From assembly GCF_900163565.1 (NCBI RefSeq), contig NZ_FUHU01000026.1, forward strand, positions 310,001-374,000: a stretch of DNA of 64,000 nt. The letters run 5' to 3'. The notes under the pieces were generated by a model. It had not been told where the DNA came from. It saw only the letters and a program-made list of their open reading frames with translations, and searched no databases. Below, piece after piece: positions 59,779 through 64,000 of the stretch. Numbering within the stretch: the stretch's first letter is position 1; every line of letters begins with the position of its first letter. Made by a program: the position numbers and the translations under genes. Source of the DNA: Agrococcus casei LMG 22410 (GTDB lineage: Bacteria; Actinomycetota; Actinomycetes; Actinomycetales; Microbacteriaceae).

Positions 59779-60399
59779 ATGAACGAGCAAGACAGCAAGA
59801 TCGAGAGGGCCCTTCGCGAGCTGACCGACCCATCATCTGGCGAGCTCTCGAGACTGCAAGACAGGTTGGTCGCCGATGCTCGCGCATCCGGCAGCCTCGA
59901 CGTCGTCTACCGACTGGTCGACTCGCCCGTCGGCCGCCTTCTCGTGGCTGCGACCTCGAAGGGCATCGTGCGCGTCGCCTTCGAGATCGAGGGCTTCGAC
60001 AGCGTGCTGAGCGACGTCGCGGCGAAGGTCGGGCCGGCAGTCCTGCGGTCGTCTACAGAGCTCGAAGTCGCCGCGCAGCAGATCGACGCGTATTTCGACG
60101 GCTCTCGTCACGCATTCGATCTGCCGCTCGACGACCGACTCTCAGCCGGCTTCAGGCAGCTGGTGCAGCGTCATCTGCCGCAGATCGCCTACGGCTCGAC
60201 GCAGACGTACAAGCAGGTTGCCGAGCTCGTGGGCAACCCGGGCGCAGTCCGCGCGGTCGGCACAGCGTGTGCCACCAACCCGCTGCCCATCGTGGTTCCC
60301 TGTCACCGCGTGCTGCGTACCGACGGCACGATCGGCGGCTACCTCGGCGGTCCCGATGCCAAGCGCACGCTGCTCGACCTCGAGCGCCAGGCAGCCTGA
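59779..60399 (+). CDS. ogt: O6-alkylguanine-DNA alkyltransferase
   Basis: 206-residue suicide repair protein that transfers alkyl groups from O6-alkylguanine to C175 (LPIVVPCHRVLR). The winged helix is AYGSTQTYKQVAELVGNPGAVRAVGTA. An N-terminal extension of about 40 residues (KIERALRELTDPSSGELSRL and on) precedes the family start VYRLVDSPVGRLL and is predicted helical. ATG 59779 has GGAG 7 bases upstream; ATG 59773 overlaps the sigma stop. Coupled to the sigma factor gene. Confidence 0.92.
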   Translation: MNEQDSKIERALRELTDPSSGELSRLQDRLVADARASGSLDVVYRLVDSPVGRLLVAATSKGIVRVAFEIEGFDSVLSDVAAKVGPAVLRSSTELEVAAQQIDAYFDGSRHAFDLPLDDRLSAGFRQLVQRHLPQIAYGSTQTYKQVAELVGNPGAVRAVGTACATNPLPIVVPCHRVLRTDGTIGGYLGGPDAKRTLLDLERQAA

Positions 60400-60404
60400 G
60401 ACTG

Positions 60405-60410
60405 TAGCCT
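60405..60410 (+). promoter_or_regulatory. -10 hexamer for tag
   Basis: TAGCCT lies 6 bases before ATG 60417, so tag-alkA may have their own leaderless transcript in addition to read-through from ogt. Confidence 0.5.
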
Positions 60411-60416
60411 CGGCCC

Positions 60417-61016
60417 ATGACTGACGCTGCTCTGATTCTTGGCGACGACGGCCTCGCACGGCCCGCGTGGGCAAGCGCTGACCCGCTCATGCGCGAGTAC
60501 TACGACACCGAGTGGGGCATGCCGGTGCGCGATGAGCAGGGCATGTTCGAGCGGCTCAGTCTCGAGGCCTTCCAGTCGGGGCTCTCGTGGGCGACGATCC
60601 TGCGCAAGCGGCCCGCCTTTCGCGAGGCGTTCGCAGGCTTCGCACCAGACGAGGTGGCGGCCTTCGACGAAGACGACTTCGATCGCCTCATGGCCGATGC
60701 AGGCATCGTGCGCAACAGAGCGAAGATTCGGGCAACGATGCAGAATGCTCAGGCGACAGTGCGGATGCGCGACAAGGGCGGCCTGGCGGCCTTCGTCTGG
60801 TCGTTTCAGCCCGGCGACACCCCGCGGCCGGTGTTGCTCGACGAGATCCCCACCCAGTCGCCCGAGTCGAAGGCGCTCGCAAAGGCGCTGAGAGCCGAAG
60901 GCTTCGCGTTCGTGGGGCCGACGACCATGTTCGCGCTCATGGAGGCAGTGGGCATCGTCGACACGCACCTGATCGGCAGCCACCGACGAGGCACATCGGG
61001 AGTCTGGTCCGACTGA
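60417..61016 (+). CDS. tag: DNA-3-methyladenine glycosylase I, lacking most zinc ligands
   Basis: 199-residue Tag glycosylase removing 3-methyladenine. Family segments are YYDTEWGMPVRDEQGMFERL, E50 with SLEAFQSGLSW, DAGIVRNRAKIRA, and FVGPTTMFALMEAVGIV. Of the four E. coli zinc-snap ligands (C4, H17, H175, C179), only the second His is kept (H184); the others align with Pro16, Tyr29 and Ser188. Ends in a TGATG overlap with alkA. Confidence 0.9.
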   Translation: MTDAALILGDDGLARPAWASADPLMREYYDTEWGMPVRDEQGMFERLSLEAFQSGLSWATILRKRPAFREAFAGFAPDEVAAFDEDDFDRLMADAGIVRNRAKIRATMQNAQATVRMRDKGGLAAFVWSFQPGDTPRPVLLDEIPTQSPESKALAKALRAEGFAFVGPTTMFALMEAVGIVDTHLIGSHRRGTSGVWSD

Positions 61017-61861
61017 TGGCGGCTCCGCTGTTCGTCGCTGCTCGCGGCCCATGGGATCGTGCCGCCGCGCTGCACTCGCTGTCGACCCACGCGATAGATG
61101 GGCTCGACCGTGCAGAGCCTGATGAGGCGCGTCACACACGGGTCATGCGCGTCGAGGGTCGGGCTCTTCCGGTCACGGTGCGGCTCAATGCAGACGGAGT
61201 CCGTGCGACCGCAGCCGATGGGCCTCCCCTCCCTGATGCCGCCGCGCCGCTGATTCGTCGCTGGTTCGATCTCGACGCCGACATCGAGCAGATCGATGCG
61301 CACCTCGCGGGGTCTGCGGTGCTGGCCCCGCAGGTCTCGCAGCGCCCAGGCATCCGCATCACGCGCTACGTCGACGACTTCGAAGCGGTGGTGTCGATCA
61401 TCCTCGGCCAGCAGGTCACGCTTGCGGCCGGCCGCATCTTTCTCGGTCGGCTGGTTGACGCCTTTGGCGAGCCGGTCGACGGTCTGCGTGCCTTCCCCAC
61501 GCCCGAGAGGCTCGCCGAGACCGAATTCGAGGCTCTGCGCGACGCATTGCGCATGACTCGAGCACGTGCGGCCACGGTGCACGACGTGTCGCGTCTCTAT
61601 GCCGACGGATTCACGCTGAAGCGCGGCGAAGGTCGGGCCGAGTCGCTCGGCACGCTCGCAGCCGTTCGCGGCATCGGCCCCTGGACGCTGTCGACACTCG
61701 GCATCCGCACGCTCGACGACACGGATGCGCTGCCGACTTCAGACGCCGTCCTCCGTCGTGCGCTCGCCGCGCATGACCTCACCGTCGATCATCCGCACCT
61801 GCAGACGTGGTCGCCGTATCGAAGCTATGCGACGGTGCGGCTGTGGTCGATGGGAGCGTGA
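61016..61861 (+). CDS. alkA: AlkA-type DNA-3-methyladenine glycosylase II
   Basis: 281-residue HhH-GPD glycosylase with broad alkylated-base range. The core has FEAVVSIILGQQVTLAAGRI, the helix-hairpin-helix AVRGIGPWTLSTLGIR, and the catalytic Asp in LPTSDAVLRRAL. The N-terminal beta domain is short. The Ada sensor domain sometimes fused to AlkA is absent. Last gene of the sigma-ogt-tag-alkA block. Confidence 0.88.
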   Translation: MAAPLFVAARGPWDRAAALHSLSTHAIDGLDRAEPDEARHTRVMRVEGRALPVTVRLNADGVRATAADGPPLPDAAAPLIRRWFDLDADIEQIDAHLAGSAVLAPQVSQRPGIRITRYVDDFEAVVSIILGQQVTLAAGRIFLGRLVDAFGEPVDGLRAFPTPERLAETEFEALRDALRMTRARAATVHDVSRLYADGFTLKRGEGRAESLGTLAAVRGIGPWTLSTLGIRTLDDTDALPTSDAVLRRALAAHDLTVDHPHLQTWSPYRSYATVRLWSMGA

Positions 61862-61871
61862 CGGTGATGCT

Positions 61872-62396
61872 TCATCGCCGCAGCCCGAACCACCGGCGAC
61901 GCGGACGCTCGGCTGGCGTCTCAGGCTGAGGCGGCTCGACCTTGGCCGCAGCCTGTCGCTCCGCGCGACGGGTGCGCCAGGCGGCGATCTCCGTCGCGAC
62001 CTCGCGGGTCGGCGTCACCACCGGCGGGCCGCCCTGCAACTGGCGGCGAGCGCTGACCACGCGCCTGTTGAAGTCCTCGAGTGCTTCGCGCACGTCTTCT
62101 GCGCGACTCATGCCGTCGAGCCGGTCGTCAAGCTCGGCGTTCTCAACGCGCAGCGACAGCGCAGGAGGTCCGAGTCCGGTCAGGTTCTCGTTCTCGATCT
62201 TGCGACGAATCCACCAGTCGGGATCGCTCTTGCCATCGAGACCCTCGAGCGGTTTGCCGGAGCCAGGAAGGTCATCGAACTCGCCTCGGCGGATCGCCTG
62301 CTGAATCGAGGTCTCGATGATCGCTGAGCGCTCGAGCTCGCTGTGGCCGCGAATATCTGGCGGTCCGCCGGGCTGGTCGCGAGCGTCGTGGCTCAT
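61872..62396 (-). CDS. DUF1992 (DnaJC28-like conserved domain) protein
   Basis: 174 residues with the DUF1992 core: IETSIQQAIRRGEFDDLPGS followed by GKPLEG, DPDWWIRRKIENENL and the helix LRVENAELDDRLDG. The C-terminal third is a basic helix plus Pro-rich tail. The domain's role is unknown. ATG 62396 lies 6 bases after TAGGCT (62408-62403, minus), implying a leaderless transcript. Convergent with alkA. Confidence 0.88.
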   Translation of the reverse strand: MSHDARDQPGGPPDIRGHSELERSAIIETSIQQAIRRGEFDDLPGSGKPLEGLDGKSDPDWWIRRKIENENLTGLGPPALSLRVENAELDDRLDGMSRAEDVREALEDFNRRVVSARRQLQGGPPVVTPTREVATEIAAWRTRRAERQAAAKVEPPQPETPAERPRRRWFGLRR

Positions 62397-62402
62397 GAAC
62401 CC

Positions 62403-62408
62403 AGCCTA
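62403..62408 (-). promoter_or_regulatory. -10 hexamer of the DUF1992 gene
   Basis: TAGGCT on the minus strand, 6 bases before ATG 62396. Confidence 0.5.
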
Positions 62409-62434
62409 CGCGATGCATTCACGCCGCTGAGGTG

Positions 62435-63412
62435 TCATTCATTGGCGTATTGCGACATGATCCTCTGGCCGAGCGCAGACAATGCGGCACGAACTTCCTG
62501 TGGCTCAATCACTTCGAGAGCCGAGGTCCATCCGGCGAGCTGCTCCGCCAGCGCCTCTGCGTGCTGAGCGCTCACCTCCATGACCGCACGACCCCCAGCC
62601 TGAGGCGACACTTCGAGCATCTTCGCCTGCTCGCCGAACCGATCAAGCACGGCGCGAACTGCCCACGGCTCCACCGCAACGGTTGCGTGCACGGCTCCTC
62701 TCAGCCCCTCAACGCGGGCAGTCATGCGTGCCCACGCGCTCTGAGCGTCGAAGTCGTCTGGCGCCACACCGCTGCGGGAGTCACTGTCGAGCTGCTCAAT
62801 ACGGTCGACCCTGTAGGTGCGCATTCGACTGACATCAGCAATCGGGCCTTCGTCGACAACTGGAGCTGCAAGCAGATACCAGTGCGAACCACGGCTTCCC
62901 AACACCAGCGGCACCACCTCGGCTGACACTGCGCCGCGGGAGCCAGCGTATTGCATTCGCACTCGTTGACGACTTGCGACAGCCCGCTGCAGCTGGGCGA
63001 CTGCAGCTGTCTCTGTGTCGTGCCGCACTTCTCCCCACGAGCCTTCGAGCACCGTGGCATCAGCAACTCGCTGCGCAGACTCACGAAACGGTGCAGGCGC
63101 GGCTCGCATCAGCTTGCGCATGGCCGCAACACGCTCGGGCTCCCTCGACGCATTCTGCGCAAGGCCGATCAGGAGTGAAGTGAGCTCGGTCTCGGTCAGG
63201 CCCGTGAGATCAGTGCGGGCACCGCCGACGAGTCGCCATCCACCTCCTCTCCCCCGAGTCGAATACACCGGCACACCAGCCATCGACAGCGCCTCGAGAT
63301 CGCGGCGCGCAGTCGGCACCGACACTTCTAGCTCTCTTGCCAGCTCGGCGGCAGTGATCACCTGCCGCCCCTGCAGCAGCAGCAGTGCCTGAATGAGCCG
63401 ATCCGCGCGCAT
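62435..63412 (-). CDS. YafY-type helix-turn-helix/WYL transcriptional regulator
   Basis: 325-residue regulator: N-terminal winged helix (RADRLIQALLLLQGRQVITAAELARELEVSVPTARRDLEAL, shown here as two parts of one motif, residues about 3-45), a WYL domain (RMQYAGSRGAVSAEVVPLVL, GSHWYLLAAPV) and a C-terminal WCX segment. It probably controls the divergent VOC gene through the 63438 palindrome. ATG 63412 has AAAGAG six bases upstream; TTG 63418 is an alternative. Confidence 0.88.
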   Translation of the reverse strand: MRADRLIQALLLLQGRQVITAAELARELEVSVPTARRDLEALSMAGVPVYSTRGRGGGWRLVGGARTDLTGLTETELTSLLIGLAQNASREPERVAAMRKLMRAAPAPFRESAQRVADATVLEGSWGEVRHDTETAAVAQLQRAVASRQRVRMQYAGSRGAVSAEVVPLVLGSRGSHWYLLAAPVVDEGPIADVSRMRTYRVDRIEQLDSDSRSGVAPDDFDAQSAWARMTARVEGLRGAVHATVAVEPWAVRAVLDRFGEQAKMLEVSPQAGGRAVMEVSAQHAEALAEQLAGWTSALEVIEPQEVRAALSALGQRIMSQYANE

Positions 63413-63437
63413 CCGCAACTCTTTCCGGTCGAGTTCT

Positions 63438-63466
63438 CTGAAGTGATCAGTAGATGATCACTTCAG
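63438..63466. promoter_or_regulatory. WYL-regulator/VOC operator
   Basis: Perfect inverted repeat of 12-base arms (CTGAAGTGATCA and its complement) with spacer GTAGA, in the 97-base divergent gap. Confidence 0.72.
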
Positions 63467-63509
63467 CAATCAGTGTAGAAGACACACACCTTCAACCAAA
63501 GGAGAAATC

Positions 63510-63908
63510 ATGTTCCGCGGACTCGCAAACCTCAACCTCGTCGCCGACGACATGACGGCAGCCATCGACTGGTACACGAGGGTCTTTGATTCGCCGCCGT
63601 ACTTCGTGAGACCCGTTGATGCACCAGCGCAGTATGCCGAGTGGTGCTTCGGTGATGATGACGACGAATTCGCTCTGATGGATGCGCGATTCCGACCCTC
63701 GCTGGATGCGCCGGGCGGTGCACTCGTCAGCATGCACGTCGACGACATCCATTCGTCGGTCAAGCGCCTTCTCGATCTTGGCGCGACGACATTCGATCCG
63801 GTCACGCAGCGTGGCGACGGCTGGTGGTCGGCATCAGTCAGCGATCCATTCGACAACCTCGTGGGCCTGATCCAGAGCCCACACTGGGCGGCACAGCACG
63901 AAGCGTGA
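63510..63908 (+). CDS. VOC-family (glyoxalase/bleomycin-resistance fold) protein
   Basis: 132-residue vicinal-oxygen-chelate protein: ANLNLVADDMTAAIDWYTRV at the N-terminus and VSMHVDDIHSSVKRLLDLGA at the second beta-alpha-beta unit, ending PFDNLVGLIQSPHW. Function could be an isomerase, dioxygenase or ligand-binding protein. AAAGGAGAAATC precedes ATG 63510. Divergent from the WYL regulator across a strong palindrome, so probably its target. Confidence 0.88.
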   Translation: MFRGLANLNLVADDMTAAIDWYTRVFDSPPYFVRPVDAPAQYAEWCFGDDDDEFALMDARFRPSLDAPGGALVSMHVDDIHSSVKRLLDLGATTFDPVTQRGDGWWSASVSDPFDNLVGLIQSPHWAAQHEA

Positions 63909-63946
63909 CGGCGGGCCCGACGGAGCTGTGGACGCGATCGGCAACG

Positions 63947-64000
63947 TCACTCGAAAGCTGGTTCGCTGCCGCCTTCGGCTGAGTCAGATCCGGCGCCCCA
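63947..64000 (-). CDS. possible C-terminal end of a minus-strand gene, partial
   Basis: The last 54 bases read on the minus strand as WGAGSDSAEGGSEPAFE and a stop at 63949-63947, a plausible hydrophilic C-terminus of a gene entering from beyond the window. An opposing 25-codon frame (GTG 63905 to 63982) overlaps the VOC stop by 4 bases and is an alternative. Neither can be confirmed. Confidence 0.25.
   Translation of the reverse strand, partial: WGAGSDSAEGGSEPAFE

Noticed and set aside
63905-63982. 25-codon frame overlapping the VOC stop, slightly resembling the start of Lhr-type helicases (WFAAAF)
   Set aside because: It ends at a stop after 25 codons; similarity is too short to support a gene or a frameshift claim.

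Overview
The window is dense, high-GC coding DNA from an actinobacterium. Mycothiol ligase MshC, polyphosphate glucokinase PpgK, the PafB/PafC pair, TrmI, the ctaE-qcrCAB cytochrome block and polyprenol-phosphate mannose synthase together point to Actinomycetota. The gene set and codon use fit Micrococcales, probably Microbacteriaceae; the family is an inference, since no rRNA lies in the window.

Layout. 1-6560: end of a GT4 glycosyltransferase, sirtuin, TrmH/SpoU methyltransferase, D,D-carboxypeptidase, SGNH hydrolase, DNA polymerase IV and an unknown membrane protein. 6755-7041: tRNA-Leu(GAG), a strong terminator and a small palindromic repeat cluster. 7117-13512: M20 peptidase, uppP, mshC, a PAC2 protein, trmI and an FKBP lipoprotein. 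13551-21309: one long operon-like run pafB-pafC-tatA-tatC-helY-lnt-ppm. The genes for Arc, Dop, Pup, the 20S proteasome and PafA, which usually lie between trmI and pafB, are absent here. 21245-23855 (minus): nfeD, SPFH protein and GDPD. 23945-29283: SDR, S9 peptidase, a small membrane protein and a UvrA-like ABC ATPase. 29284-35201: accessory-looking block with a methyltransferase, two SRPBCC proteins, a 61-residue protein, an AlkZ-type winged-helix glycosylase, an LLM flavoprotein, a LysR regulator and a GNAT protein.

35205-39977: glycerol and dihydroxyacetone use, with dhaKLM (minus) divergent from glpF-glpK (plus). 39974-41961 (minus): trpD and an unknown membrane protein. 42036-46252: ctaE-qcrC-qcrA-qcrB respiratory genes ending in a strong terminator. 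46308-50193: SPOR-like microprotein, map, ppgK, RNase P RNA (minus), a coiled-coil protein with an eroded zinc ribbon, and a Nif3-like protein. 50278-51051: single-domain voltage-gated channel. 51174-56659: L-idonate/gluconate catabolism (FGGY kinase, GntR, GntP, IdnO, IdnD). 56663-59202: SDR and MFS exporter divergent from an ArsR-type regulator across a perfect operator. 59258-61861: DNA alkylation repair block (ECF sigma factor, ogt, tag, alkA). 61872-63908: DUF1992 protein, and a WYL regulator divergent from a VOC protein across a 12-5-12 palindrome.

Two themes cross the window. First, many genes start 5-7 bases after a TANNNT-like hexamer, so many transcripts are probably leaderless. Second, DNA-damage functions are numerous: DinB, PafBC, UvrA-like, AlkZ-like, sigma-Ogt, Tag and AlkA. 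No prophage, insertion sequence, CRISPR array or integrase was seen.
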